A stretch of 64,000 nucleotides of DNA from Tetmemena sp. SeJ-2015 (GCA_027382625.1 JAJKFJ010021470.1:1-64000), one strand, 5' to 3'. Positions 26,518-38,767 are shown, numbered from the stretch's first letter. Numbers and translations: made by a program. Notes: generated by a model from the sequence alone, not told the origin.

Positions 26518-26915
26518 CTTGATAATTAGTTACTTCGGTAAAAGGTACTCGGTAGTAGTAAGTTTTGCTTTTAAATTTAATTATAATCATTATAATCCCG
26601 GGCCTTAAATAGGCCTAATTTTGGAGGGTCGGGGTATTAGAGCGACACATTTAAATATTTGAACTAGCAGCTGCGGCTTCCTCGAGTGTTTTTTAATACA
26701 ATTGTAAACTTTTTTAAGATGCCCAATTTATAGAACCTGACGGCTAGAAAGGGCAATATAATTAATAAGAGTTTGAAGTTCAAGCGATTTCTTCTAAATA
26801 TAGAAAAGTTTGAGTAGAGATTAAATTTAAGAGAAATTAATGAGTAGGGAGAGACTTAACTTAAAATAACATAGAAATATATGATAGGTTGTTAGAAGGC
26901 ATATTTAAGTATACT
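26518..26915. other. Divergent control region upstream of H3, with a weak plus-strand ORF
   Basis: Contains a short GC-rich patch (26590-26650) in AT-rich surroundings, immediately 5' of H3, likely its promoter and 5' untranslated region. A plus-strand frame MPNLQNLTARKGNIINKSLK begins at 26719 and runs into the neighbouring antisense gene. It may be a tiny gene or chance and was not called. Confidence 0.35.
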
Positions 26916-28618
26916 TCATAAATGTCTCAATAAACTTTCATTCCTTTTTACCTGTGCTTCTAATTGCACATCCTTATATGCTTTTCAGCAGCTAGCTCGT
27001 TGAATTTCCTTTTGCAGTTAGGACACTATTTTCTGTCATCAAATTATGATGCTAAGTTTGTGTCTGGAATCCCTCCTCCTCCACCTCTTGCTGCTTGCAT
27101 TGCTTGTCTAAATTGCTCACTCTTCTATCTCCACTTAGTCGATTTACCTTTCTTATCTACTTGCATTCCTCTTGTCTATTTGACCTCTTGAATCTTACCA
27201 GGCTTTGAGTCTATTTTTGTTGGCCTTGCCTTTGACTATGGTCTGCCACTGTTCCTCGATTGAGATCTAATTTTTTAAAGCTCTGATACTTTTTCTAGAA
27301 TCCTACTTCTATTAGGCAACGCTGGAAGCTTAGTTTCACTTTATTCATCCTCATTATCCTAGCTAAAGTTTTACTGGTTTGTTATTGAAGCGCAGCTTTT
27401 TAGGATGCTATAAATTTTTCTATGATCCTCTATGTAACCTCTTTCTTCTCGGTATGAATCAAAATTTTCTGCTACAGCTTCATTATCTATGTCGTTCTTA
27501 ACTTGATAAGACCCTGAGCCCTTAAGATAATTATAAGTACCAAATAAGTTAACTCAATTTATTTAAGGGGCATTTCATATTCTCTGTCTTTTTGTTGTTT
27601 CAAATTGCTTTATCTTCTATTATTGAGTGGAGGGTCGTCATAATAGTCATTCTCTAAACTTTGTTTCGGTTGATTTCTCTTCTAATTAATTTTTGGAAAA
27701 CTAGAATGGATTTCTTCGTTGTTATCTAGTTTCGATTTTCGCTCATAATTGTAAGGATTTATCTAACCATCTTCTCCATCAAAAGAAGGCTAAAATTATT
27801 ATGCTTAATAGTCTTAATAAAAAAATAAGCTGAGAGTTTGATCGACCTATATTAGTTTGCTGATTTAGCTACCTTAGCTTCATTCTCGCTAAACTTAAAT
27901 TATTCGATGGAATGATTTAAAACTATTCATAAATAGTAAGTTATCTAATCTCAAAATTATTTGATGATTGGGAGCTTTCCCTTGTTAACTTATTGATTCT
28001 GTCGTTTTCTATTAACTCCATCGTCCTCATCTTCAATGAGAGTAGTTATATTTTAAGTTTTAGGGTTGATCTAAAGAATGAGTAAACTAGTTTTATTGCT
28101 ACAATTGCTTCTTTACTTCCAGCTTTTCAAGCAACCTTCTTCCGAAAATTAAATGCTTTTCATTATTGAGGAGTCCTCCTCCCTAGGAATTTGAATGACT
28201 CATTCCTGAATTATTAGCATACTTGATACATATAAACAAATTATAAGTGGAATAAGAACTTTAATTTGTTCCTCTTATAGGGATCGTTTGGATTCCATTA
28301 GGAGGTGTCATAGCTTCTAAGATGATCTGGAATGAAAACTCTGCGAAAATTTTCATTATAATAGGTTCCCAAGTTTTCATGGTTCATGGTAGACTCATCA
28401 TACTCTGTGAGCTATCCATTTGAATTTATCAAATGATAACAAAGAAATTTCACATTTTGATCTAGCTGAATATTAGTAGGATAAGGAGATGGCTGCTCTT
28501 TTATTTCAATTTTGCTTTTGAGAAGCTTCAAATTCTACTTGAGAACAGGTATGTTTACTGGTGAGGGAGGAGTGGGTGGAATCAAATATCCCTCTTCATC
28601 ATATCTCTCTTCGTCCAT
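26916..28618 (-). CDS. C2HC-type zinc-finger-like protein
   Basis: Starts MDEERYDEEGYLIPPTPPSP at 28618 with a Pro-rich acidic arm, then VPVLKQNLKLLKSKIEIKEQ and RRVFIPDHLRSYDTSQWNPN. The middle (about 28240-27250) is Asn/Gln/Ser-rich and interrupted. The C-terminal block reads KSTKWRQKSEQFRQAMQAAR, a Gly run, then RKQCPNCKRKFNELAAEKHI and KDVQLEAQVKRNESLLRHL, ending TGA at 26916-26918. The CxxC-RKF-xH spacing matches the C2HC fingers of ZC2HC1-like ciliate and flagellate proteins, with the usual final Cys replaced by Val, so the finger may be defective or use another ligand. Role unknown. Confidence 0.55.
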
Positions 28619-28727
28619 TTAAAAATAATTTAACTCAATAAACGATTTACCTCTAAGTCAGAATTTGATACTTGCTTTGTAAAATTCTCAAGAGTTGAGA
28701 GTAGAAAATGATGAGAAACTTTAGCAG

Positions 28728-30340
28728 ATGGAGTCGCTTCTTTAGTAGCTACTCTAAGGCGCCACTAACCCTCAAATGTAAAGTTAGAGCCAAGCAAATG
28801 CCTATTCTCAGCAGGCATTCTCAACTTATGGAAATGAAAATCCATCTCCTGCCTCTGCCTCATCTTAGTACTACACTTAATAAAGTAGACATCACTAGCA
28901 TGACTAATAGACACCTTCACATTATTCTAATAGCTCTCAGTAGATACACAATCAGTAGAGATCCCAACAAAAATCTCGCTCTGGAAGTGGTCTCAAAAAT
29001 TAAGTTGGCCCAGGGAATTAAAGACATTAATAAGCGACGGGCTACTTAACTCTGGCGTAGGCTTTAGATGAACAAGAAGTGTACAGAGGGAGATAAATGC
29101 CCTACAATCAATATCCTATAAGTTAAAGAGGCTACAACGACTATCCTCAAGCTTATACAAGCCATGAGCCTTCTTATAGACACACTCTTGAATAATAATA
29201 ACCACATGGCCAGTCATAAAGTCATTACGATCCCTAGTATACATTTTAGCATGAATTATTTATACCACCGCTTTTTAAAATGCTTTACTACAACATGTAA
29301 ATGCATCATTATCAAGGATATGAAAATGTTGAAGATTCTTAGCATAGTGCTTAGGCAAATCCTTAAAGATACAGAATCTAAAGCGATCAAGATGTTTAGA
29401 TGATAGATAATGTATATAGTTCTAATAGCTTCCTTCAAGCTGAACTTGATTAGCTATTTAGGTTTGGCTACGCGGAGTATTCCACATGTATTTCATTTAT
29501 TCAAAAATTTGAAGAGGGCTCACTTGTCCCTCATCAAAGTGAGATCATGGATGGATAAAGCCCTGAGGAGCTAGATAGAGATATGCAAATGATTCAGGAG
29601 CTAAAGTAGTAATGTAAAGATTTTGAAGTCTGGAGCATGAAAGTTTCAAGATGCTTGAGGAATGAAAACGGGAATTCAACCTATTCAGTAAGGCCCTTTT
29701 TAGATGATTCATTAAATTGTGTAGGAATTAGAATTGCTGATGAAGGAAGGAGGGGAGTATTTTGATAGAATAGAGAGCATGGACAAGCGCTAATATTCCA
29801 ATCAGTGGAATGAATATTATGGCTGGAAAGTTAAAGTCACTGAGTTCTTCTCAGAATACTAAGAATGGAAGAATCACTCGAGTTTATAGGAAGAAACTTA
29901 TCCTCGATTTGTAGGTTTATTATCTTAAAATTGTTTTTAGGTTAAGAATTGCAACTAATTAACAGAAGAGTTTAGAAGACTCAAGCAATTAAAGAGCTAG
30001 ACTGTAAAATTCATATTTATCATTCTTTATTTAGCATGAACAACTTCTAGTCATTCAAAAGGATTTAAGCAACAAGAGATTTTGCTAGATAGAGATTAAT
30101 AAAGAGGATGATGAAGATGAGAAGAAGAACTCATTAGAGCATCATAATGCAGAAGAATTCAATTATGGGTTACCGACTCAAAGAGAAAACTTATAGAGCA
30201 TCTTGAAAGAGTCTGATGGCTTTTTAGGAATAGGAGATGAAGGAGATGTAATTATGATAGATGATCTTATTAGTGGTCCAGAGGAATAATTAAAGAATGA
30301 GCAGTTTTAGATAGAGAACGATATAGAAAAGCATTAGTGA
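28728..30340 (+). CDS. Gln-rich protein with an acidic C-terminal region
   Basis: An in-frame Met at 28728 begins MESLLQQLLQGATNPQMQSQ. The frame is also open upstream to about 28665, so the true start may be earlier, across an intron. About 340 codons follow without a TGA, with very many TAA and TAG codons read as Gln (YYTQQSRHHQHDQQTPSHYS). Then come more ordered segments: SFLQAELDQLFRFGYAEYST, DGQSPEELDRDMQMIQELKQ, GEYFDRIESMDKRQYSNQWN and WKVKVTEFFSEYQEWKNHSS. The C-terminus is acidic (NKEDDEDEKKNSLEHHNAEE; GDEGDVIMIDDLISGPEEQL), ending TGA at 30338-30340. Prion-like Gln tracts are common in nuclear regulators, but no domain is diagnostic. Converges with the PHD-finger gene. Confidence 0.6.
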
Positions 30341-30344
30341 TTCC

Positions 30345-32766
30345 AAAAAACTAGTTCGTTACTTTCTTGACAAATTATTTCTAACAAATTAATTTTATTT
30401 CATAATTCCAATAAGCATCATCTTAGAAATTTAGAAGTATTCTTCTAAACTCTTGAGCCATGTTTAGGAGCTTCTTAACATTCTTTTTGAATTATACCTT
30501 GCTTTATTTAGGAGCAGTTAGTTCAAGTTTCCCACTTCCATTTGAAACATTAGCCAATCTTAGAATTTTCATTGCTTCAACATACCATCTTCTTTATCTG
30601 ATGATTAGAATTATAGTAAATAGTTTAATTATCATTGATGATTGATTATAATAATTACCGTGGGCTAAAAAATTATAGTATTTAAATTAGCAGTTTCAAG
30701 CCCCTTCCATATGCAGTTTTCACTGCTAATAAAAATTAATATGAGTTTCTTCTTTAATCTTTATAGCTCAGCTCATAGAAAATATTACACACACTCCTCT
30801 TCTTCTTCATTATCATTTTTGTTTACTTATGTCACATATAACCCTCTTATTAATAATTTGATTCACTTATTTATAAAATTTGCAACTATAATTCCTCACT
30901 TTCTTCAACTTCAACCTGGAAAGACTCACTTTAAAGGTAAAGTTTCAGAATTGAATGTGTGACTTTGTCCATAAGGAAGTAATTAACTAGCTATTATTCT
31001 TGCAATTTAAGTTAAGCCTGGAGTTATTTACTCTTTTTGATACTCTTATCCTAACAACATTATAAGATAAAAATGAGAGACTTACCTTTCCTGAAGAATC
31101 TTCGTTTTAAGTTTCAGTATCGAGTTGAATATTTACAAATTCTAACTCCTCTAATTTCTCTAAATTAAGATCCTCAACAGGAGATTATGCTAAATATGGC
31201 TAAATAGCATCTAGCCACTTCTCGATGCGATAATTAATTTCTCGCAGTTAAGGGATTTCTTCTAAGTAGATTGGGACATATAATTCTCCTTCATTTATTA
31301 AAAATAACTGAATTTATAATAGTAAAATGAAAAAATATGGATTGAGCAGATCTAAAAGTTAGACATATGATGGCTTGTTTATATTTGTAAATGCTTCTAA
31401 GTTGAAGTCTTCTTTAGAAAACTCATTTCCTTTTGAATTGAATAGAGGTTCCTCATGTTTTGATAAATGGATGGTCCCCGTCAATTTATCGTAATTAAAC
31501 ATAATTCTTGAGCAACCGATGCAAAAGTAGTTAGGGATCTTATTTCCAAGAGCTCTGCTGATTCCAATGCAGTCTCCATGGAACCACTCCTAACAGCATC
31601 CACATGCAATCATAAATCCTTACCCGTCATCTCCTCTTCCGCAGATGCAGTATTCTTAATTGTCTGCATACTCATACTTCATAATTGGTTTTCTATAAGC
31701 GAGAGGGATCAGTTAATCTAAAGAGCTAGATGGTTATCTAAGATCTTTCATCATATGAGTGTGCTATTCTTTTGATTCCTCACCATCCTCATCTATTTCT
31801 CTTTCACCTATTTAATTGCTTTGATCATATTCCCCTGTCATCCCTCTCATCTAATTAAGCTTTCTTCTCCATTTTTCGCTGAACTTGATGTCCCTATCAT
31901 ATTCCTGAGCTACTTAGTTTCTATGAGTCAAATTTTCTAGCACCTTAGACTGAATAATTTTTCGTGCCATAAGTTTCCAATATCTTAATTTATTACAGTT
32001 ATATTATAAGATAATTCTCTAATGAATGAGCGCATAAATCAACTAAACTTTTGAGAATTTCAAGCTCCGGCCCTTGCACATCCAATATATTTTGAGCTTC
32101 ATCTATATGCTTTCTCAAGCCTTCAAAATTTTCACCTACTCCAAGAGATTCTGAGTCCGAGCTTATTTATTCTAACTTCAAAAGATTTTCATTCATATTA
32201 TGGGCTTTCCCCGTACTCGTATCTATCTACTCTTCTTGACCCTTATTCTAGTGAGAAACAATTTAAACAGATTAATCGCTCTAGTTACTCTTCTGAAGAT
32301 CGGCAACCTTGTTCATTAAATTTTCATTAGAAGGTTTGACAGCAATAAGTCTTTTTTCAGCTATAATTCCATTTTCAAGCATAGCCAAAGTTCTATCTTT
32401 CCATGCAATAACATCTTGGTGGAAATTTTTTAGTTCAATATACTCTGCTAAGTTAACTTTGAGCCACTTCTTTCCAAGTTCAAGCAACTGCAAAATTCCC
32501 TTCATGTATCGCTAGTGCTATTCTTACTGTGAAGGATTTAATTATTCGGCTTCTCCTTTTTGAGTGCGTGAGTTGCTTTGGAAGGAATCTTTTGAATTTA
32601 AAGAAGAAGATTAAGACTCTGCTGGGTTTGCCTCTAGATTGGAAAATTCATCTAACCATTTTTAGCACAATTCGAGCTGCTTGGATAACAATTTAGAAAG
32701 CTCTTAACAATTTTGATCCTCTTAAATGTCAGGGTGATTTGAGTCTAAAAATTAAATAAAATTCAT
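30345..32766 (-). CDS. PHD-finger protein with PLU-1-like helical repeats (KDM5-tail-like, no JmjC)
   Basis: Starts MNFIQFLDSNHPDIQEDQNC at 32766. Helical W/L-rich units follow: LSKLLSKQLELCQKWLDEFS, LLELGKKWLKVNLAEYIELK, DVIAWKDRTLAMLENGIIAE and VQGPELEILKSLVDLCAHSL. A second segment (31970-31700) starts MARKIIQSKVLENLTHRNQV. The PHD finger (31690-31530) is complete: YCICGRGDDGQGFMIACGCC, EWFHGDCIGISR, then YFCIGC. After it come YLEEIPQLREINYRIEKWLD, AIQPYLAQSPVEDLNLEKLE, an intron at about 31091-31024, and helices VEAMKILRLANVSNGSGKLE and NVKKLLNMAQEFRRILLNFQ near 30590-30410. This order (PLU-1-like repeats around a PHD) resembles the C-terminal half of KDM5 demethylases without the catalytic JmjC. 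Likely a chromatin reader. The 3' end is uncertain. It could instead be two genes split near 31980. Confidence 0.65.
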
Positions 32767-33000
32767 ATTATAAAAAATTCAAATTAAATAATAAAGAAAT
32801 AAATATGGTGTTTTAACTATAAAAAATCTCTGAAAATCTCTTTATTCACTTAATATCCCTTGTTTATTGGAAAATTAAATGTTAAAATAAGTTTTTCTTA
32901 GTGAAAATTTAAATATTTAGGAATGAGTTTGTATTTTCCAAATTACTCAATGTTTGCTTGTTTCGATCTTTGGAAAGTTAATAATTTTATATTATAAAAA
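32767..33000. promoter_or_regulatory. Divergent promoter region
   Basis: A 234-base AT-rich spacer between divergently transcribed genes (PHD protein leftward, AT-hook protein rightward). No specific element recognised; called from position only. Confidence 0.3.
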
Positions 33001-34146
33001 TGGAAGAGGAAGACATTCAAAGAAGTAACTACTATGATGATAACTTTGGAGATGAGTATAATTCTGCTTAAAAGAGAAATATGGAAAGCAGCTAGCAAGA
33101 GTAGAATTACACATCTGAATCAGGAACAGAAGTCGAAAATAATGTCCCACTCCCTAAAACTAAGAACCAGCAACTATTTCGCACTTCAAAAGAACATCTA
33201 GGAAATGCTGGCTAAAACGAAGCGAATGAGTCAACCAACATCAATGGATAGCTTAAATGAGAGAATATAAAGTCTGAATCAAATCATTCAAATGCAACGC
33301 CAAATATTCAGCAGTCGAGATAGTAACCACACTTGTTCAATAATAATCTGGAGAATCCTGAATTCGAATATAACGGGCAATATCAGAATGGATATCCTCC
33401 TTAAGATGCACTCTTTTCTGGCTAAATATAAGCTCCTCCTAAGATTAGAATGAAAAGGTTGCTTGAAGATGACTCACCCTTTAAGGTAAAAATTGTGATA
33501 GAGCCTCTTGATAATCTGGTTAGAGAATACACACTTGACAGAGCTGGCTAGCATAAAACTTTGATGGAGTTCTTGTAACAAATTTGCACCGATATTCCAA
33601 ATGGAACAGAATCTGTATTGGTAACAGAAGCTGAAGATAGGATGATTGTGGATGTGATGGCGATTGAAAGAGGAGAAAAGCTTAAACTAGTTAGAATGAA
33701 TCCGGAGGTAGGAGTGTTTCAGAATAAGATAAGGATATTGTTTAACGAGTTCCAAAAGTCTTAGCAATAGTTGCAATAGATGAAAAATGGAGGTGGTTCA
33801 ATAGTTGGGCAAGGACCTTAAGGTTAGCTCATGAATGGCCATGCAGGATAAGGTTCTTTGCCTATGAGGTAGACTGGTCAAAATATTAATGGAGGTCCTA
33901 TAAATGGTTATAATAAGCCAATCTTGAATGGAGGAGCTAGTTCTATTAGTGGAATAATGCCTAAGAGAAGAGGACGGCCTCCTAAGAGCGATAGAGGAGA
34001 TAGGACCAGTGAAGCCAATGGGATCTGGAAGTGGAGTTCCTATGCAAATTCAATAGTAGAATTATCATCGCTAACTTCCTCCTGGATAATTGCAGCAGCA
34101 AAACGGATATGGAAATTATAATCAAGGACCTTCTAACTTTCGTTGA
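33001..34146 (+). CDS. AT-hook protein
   Basis: Starts MEEEDIQRSNYYDDNFGDEY and is open for about 330 codons. The N-terminal third is disordered. A folded-looking central block follows: FKVKIVIEPLDNLVREYTLD, TLMEFLQQICTDIPNGTESV, DRMIVDVMAIERGEKLKLVR. Next is a Gly/Asn/Gln-rich linker and an AT-hook, MPKRRGRPPKSDRG, which binds the minor groove of AT-rich DNA. After the hook the frame jumps. Removing 7 nt between GGA repeats (33996-34005) restores a low-complexity tail (GPVKPMGSGSGVPMQIQQQN; YGNYNQGPSNFR) ending TGA at 34144-34146. Without that removal the protein ends at a different TAA-containing frame with a non-repetitive tail. The central domain is not recognised. Confidence 0.7.
33996..34005 (+). 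other. Putative 7-nt IES with GGA pointers
   Basis: GGA, four bases, GGA. Removing seven bases changes the reading frame from a nonsense-like tail to a Gly/Gln/Asn-rich tail that matches the composition upstream of the AT-hook. A single-base error in the assembly would also explain the shift. Confidence 0.4.
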
Positions 34147-36796
34147 TATTCTTTAATTTTTCTATTTTTCCCTCTATAATTAAATGAATATAAATTTAAA
34201 ATTATTAATGAGTCTTTCAAGAGAGTCTCGAGTTACTTCTTTTTCACCTTCTCACTTAAGTATAAGTCATGTATTCTCTTCAGCCATTTCTCTCTTCTCA
34301 AAAGTTAGTTAATCTTTTTCTTTTTTGAATTTTCAATGGGCATCACAGCCTGATCAATTAATTCAAGCTTTTCTATCACTTATGAATTCCAGCTTCCATC
34401 TATCCTTGGTCTAGAGTTATCTTGATCAATCAGAATAAGATTTGAGGCATCTCCATACTTATCCTAGAACCTCTAAATGATTTACTCGTAGTTTGAATTC
34501 CACTAGTCTGTTCTTTCCTTCAAAACTAAGAGTAGTCTATAATCTTATGTGCATTTGAGAACCTTCAACTCATATTCTGCCTGAGAAATGAGAATCTCCA
34601 TTTATTTGCCACTATCTTTTACCTATTCTAGTTTTAAAATAACTTCAGAATCTTCTTTATCCTCTTCTTTGCCTCCTATTTTCAGATTCAACTTCAATTT
34701 GCTTAGTTTATACTGCCTTTTCCTATAAGTCTTAGATTTCTTCCTTCCTCATCACTTTCTTCATAGTCTTGCTGCTCAAGAAGATTAAGTTAATTAAATG
34801 GAAGTGCTGACTCTGGAATTCCTAAATGCTTGTGGTAATTTTTTATCAGCTATCGAGAGTATCGAATCCAAATAAGCAATTAAAAATTAAATATCGTAAG
34901 AGCAAAAATTAAAGCAGAGGCTTCATCAGTTTTTTGAATGAGTTAATGGTATTGTTTATCACCCCAAATTTTTAAAGAGACTGTCTTAAACTTAGCAAGC
35001 CGCTCAAAAATTCTTAAGAGCTTTTTGATTCAGGTGCGAGATCTATTATGGAGAGATCTACCTATTCTTCAGGACTCTCAGCCATAGCAACATCTAAAGA
35101 TTTATCATTTTGCTACTTCGCTACTGCTTATTTCTTAGGAGTATAATTTATAATATCTTATAATAAGGAGAACTTCTGAGCATATTTATGTTCTTAATTG
35201 CTTTTTGACAAAGAAATTCATACTCCTGCATTTCTTTAATTACCTCCTTGAGATCCTCCATCTCTTCTATCTCAATTCTTAGTGATTCACCCTAAAGATA
35301 AAATAAAAAATGCCTCTTGATGCAATTCCAAGATGTATCGCTCTTCTAACTTGCTCCTTTTATCTCCTGTTTTTGAACTCATAGCTTTGCTACATTAAAA
35401 ATTTATTAAATTAATAATTATTTTGCAATCTTTGAGTTCTTTAAGCACTCTTTGTAACTCTACTTGAAATTAAGTTGCCTTAATGCAAAGTTCACTAATT
35501 TTGATAATATCTTGGAGTGGTATGTCAGAAAAGCCCTTGCCCTCTCCTTCGGCCATCAGGTTTTGTATTTGACTTAGTCTAGGCCTTTTTTATACCATAG
35601 AATCTTTTCCCTTCTCCTATATTGACTCTATTCTGACTTTCTTCTCCTCCTCATTATTTTCATCTAAATTTTCCATGTCTATATCTTATCCATCAATTAA
35701 TTTAATAAAGCTTCGGATATCTTCATTTTGACTCTTCTAGGGGAAAACTTGCAAGTAGAATCTTTAAAGCTTCTCATGCCATTCTATAAACTCAAGTCTT
35801 CTTTATAGATCTTCAGTAAGTTCCACCTCATATTTGAACATAGCCGTCTCTCTCATTAGGAGTGTGAACAGATCTTTCCTTCTTCTTTATTCCTGCTCAT
35901 CCTCCAAGAACATCATCACTCTGAACTTCCATTTCTCATTAAAAGATTAGCATTCAAAGATATTTAAATATCACTTATTCATTTCTCAATATCGTCCACG
36001 TGCTCCTTGAGCTTTAGAATTTCTGGGTTTGTGATTTTCAGTGCTTCAGCCTCTGAAAGCAGATCCTTAAATTGCTATTCCTTCTTCTGTCTCTCCCGCT
36101 TATCGAGTTCTTACTATGCTTTCTTCTTTTCTAAGAATATTATTAAACAATTAATAAAGTATTTTCTCTAGCAGATAGTGATGAGCTAATCTAACTCTCT
36201 TGTTAATTAACTTGAGTGCGATTAAATAGATAGCTTCTTATTAATTAAATAAGTGCGAGTTTTGTTGACCTTGATGAATGCTTAATGAATTTTCTCTACT
36301 AGATTGGAGGCATCAGTTGATCGCTATTTCAGCTCTTCATATAGCTGCTCGAAGTTTACAGGCAGACTTCTAGATTCAGCTAACACATTCTATAGCTGCT
36401 TCACATTACAAAAAAAATAACTGACCATTCTAATGAATTAAAATAAAGTTTTGAATTGACTACCTGATTCTTGAGGGCCTCAGCTTTCTCAATCCAAATT
36501 TCTGCCTTCTTTAAGTATTCCGCTAGCTAGAGCATCTCAGGTGTGACTATTTGATAGTCTCTGATTGACTGTGTATGCATAGCGCATAACTCACTCATCT
36601 TCATTTTCTTTTCCATTGGGATTTAAGCTGCAGCCCCACCTCCAGTCTGTGGCCCACACTTCTTCTTTATCAACTTAGAAAATTCTCGAGACTTGAAGAG
36701 CTCCTACTCGATGTCAGGGGGCGTGTCAACTCTTAACTTTCTAAGCATCTGCTAGTATTGGGCTAAATCTTCCACTGTAATCCTATTCAGTTGCAT
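34122..36796 (-). CDS. PLU-1-like helical-repeat protein
   Basis: Starts MQLNRITVEDLAQYQQMLRK at 36796, then DTPPDIEQELFKSREFSKLI. A repeated helical unit with W/E/A pattern follows: IVTPEMLQLAEYLKKAEIWI-EKAEALKNQ (36560-36460), LPVNFEQLYEELKQRSTDAS (36380-36290) and LLSEAEALKITNPEILKLKE (36070-36010). Further Glu/Lys/Leu-rich units lie between 35950 and 34700. The C-terminus has ISQAEYELKVLKCTQDYRLL, NYEQIIQRFQDKYGDASNLI, NQLLRREKWLKRIHDLYLSE and KVKKKQLETLLKDS. The frame stays open to TGA at 34122-34124, which would overlap the convergent AT-hook gene by 25 nt, so the last codons are uncertain. The pattern (VTPEM/L..A..W...A..L) is that of PLU-1 repeats in KDM5 demethylases. No JmjC or PHD seen here. 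It may be joined to the upstream ELM2-like gene. Confidence 0.55.
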
Positions 36797-36920
36797 AAAT
36801 ATTAATGAATGAGTTATTATTAACTGTGAATTCTTTAAAATGAAGAGTAGTTATAGAGCTTATTCGAATCTATTCAAATCCTTGATTTAATAGTTCTCAT
36901 GATTTGTTATGAAATTTTAG

Positions 36921-38498
36921 TCATAATATAATTTAATGAGGTAGCATATCCTGGCGAATGTTATTGATAGCTTCTTCGGCCTCAGCACTTTTGCATCCTC
37001 TTAGATCTATGACAGCTTCCATAACGATAGACTCTAGCTCTTTGTCTGTCAGTGAGTTTAAATTTCTTCTTTCCTCTCAGGAACTGCCATCACAGAGGGG
37101 TAGAGAATAATTTAAGAATAATATAATTGCTACAAAAATATTAGAATGTGAAATTTAGCCAAATTAAAGTTGTAATCGTACTCATGAAGTAACTTCATCG
37201 CCTTCTCTTAATACCCAGCTAGAGATCCCTTAAGCCACAACCCATTACAGTTTGTATTATGGGTTTCCCTCATAATGAAGTCACAAAGATCTAAATACTC
37301 ACTCAACTTTCCATTATCGTTTCTCTCCTCTCTTGTATCAAAAACTCTTTTCTCGATAAATCTTTGCTCATATTTTTCTCTGAGTTTTCTATCTTCCTCT
37401 TCACCCTCACTCTCATCAGCAATCTTATTCTCCTAATCTTCTTTACATTCACCTTAGAAGTCTTATTTCTGTGCTTTGAAATATTCCTAATTGGTTGCTG
37501 ATTCACCACTAAGCAAAGGTTCACCGTTGAATAAAACTCTTCGCTTTGGAGCAAAATTCTGTATGCCTTCTTCATCTAATTAATCGAAAGATGCAGATCT
37601 TAATAGGCGTTTTGTACCAACTACAGCCTGCACTTTTATCTCTGAAGATGTAAGAATTGGCCTTTTGGTTGATTCTTCGTATTCTGAGTTATCTTTTCTC
37701 TCTTTCAGATATTCAGCAGGATTTATTTAAGAATACAATATTATCAAAATTAGGATAGCTCTCTTGATTAACTTAGTACTTTGTCTGATCTATTCTAGGT
37801 GGCTTCCATTAGTGGTGCAAAGGAAGATGGTTATAATGAGCTCCTCCATTATTGCTAATAAAATAATATACTTATACAATGAATACTCTGAACTGCAGGA
37901 CCTTTCTTGGGCGGAGCCCTTTCTAATTCAAGCTTTTTCTTCATAAACCAATCAGCCGCTCCATCAAGATCTTAATATTTCTAACCCATGACTTTCAATT
38001 AATCTTCGCTAAGTCTGTTTACATTCCCCATACTTGTGCAATCTCCCCAGTGAGGTTGACTTCCTAGGTTTTAAAATGCTTAGTCTTAAAAGCAAAAAAA
38101 GTTGTAATTAGGTATTACTAATTACGCGCAGTAGGTCCCCTGTAGCCACCTCTTTTCCCTTTGACTTTCTGATTACTATTCTACTGGCTTTGATTTTAGT
38201 GCAGAGTCTCTGAGCCATGCAAGTTTGAGCTAGCTATGTTGAGGCTGCTTTCTAAATTGGCACTCTCTATATTTTGGTCACCTCGCTCATAGTCCTTGAA
38301 CTTAGAGTTAGTAGTAGTCTTATCTTTCTCTTCTGACTGAGTTAACAAGAGCAGATGAGGGTTTCTCAGATTAGGAGTGTGCTGTGAAATAGATGGCGAC
38401 ATTACATTGGCTGCATCCAAAGGTTGAGCATCAAATGAGATTCGATGGGCACTTTATTCATTCCTTGCTGGGTCTTACTTAACTTCTTCAGCACTCAT
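36921..38498 (-). CDS. ELM2-like chromatin-associated protein (weak)
   Basis: Starts MSAEEVKQDPARNEQSAHRI at 38498. An N-terminal disordered arm ends KVKGKRGGYRGPTARN. Next block (38070-37860): HWGDCTSMGNVNRLSEDQLK and DLDGAADWFMKKKLELERAP. Third block (37720-37140): KRPILTSSEIKVQAVVGTKR, NFAPKRRVLFNGEPLLSGES, an acidic stretch, then YLDLCDFIMRETHNTNCNGL and GSLAGYQEKAMKLLHEYDYN. It ends LTDKELESIVMEAVIDLRG and INNIRQDMLPHQIIL with TGA at 36921-36923. The terminal unit (helix, then A..LL..YDYN..LA) is reminiscent of the end of ELM2 domains in corepressors such as RCOR/MIER, but the start of the domain is not convincing. Separated by 124 nt from the PLU-1-like gene, same strand; the two could be one gene. 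Confidence 0.45.
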
Positions 38499-38767
38499 AT
38501 CTTCTATCTGTTTAAAGGAAAAAAAGTAGATAGATAAAAGTTAGTACGGCCTATAAAGCAATTAAGAGATGGTTTATCAAAGAGATGACTCTTACGGTAG
38601 GTAAGCTTAGTTAGCAATTAATAAATATATTATAAGATTTGCGCGATAAAATCATCTAATAAGTTAATATTTTCCAAACAAACTTAAACTCTAATCATAT
38701 AAGTATGCTAACAAGTTGCTTCAACTCAAACAAGAGTTGATATAATTTTGTTCATTCCAGTGTTTTT

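Noticed and set aside
26719..26999. 94-codon plus-strand frame starting MPNLQNLTARKG
   Set aside because: Its second half overlaps the zinc-finger gene on the other strand and no homology or splice evidence supports it.
30460..30962. Two plus-strand ORFs rich in Ser, Phe and Leu
   Set aside because: The minus strand there codes for the C-terminal helices of the PHD/PLU-1 gene (VEAMKILRLANVSNGSGKLE), so these are shadows.
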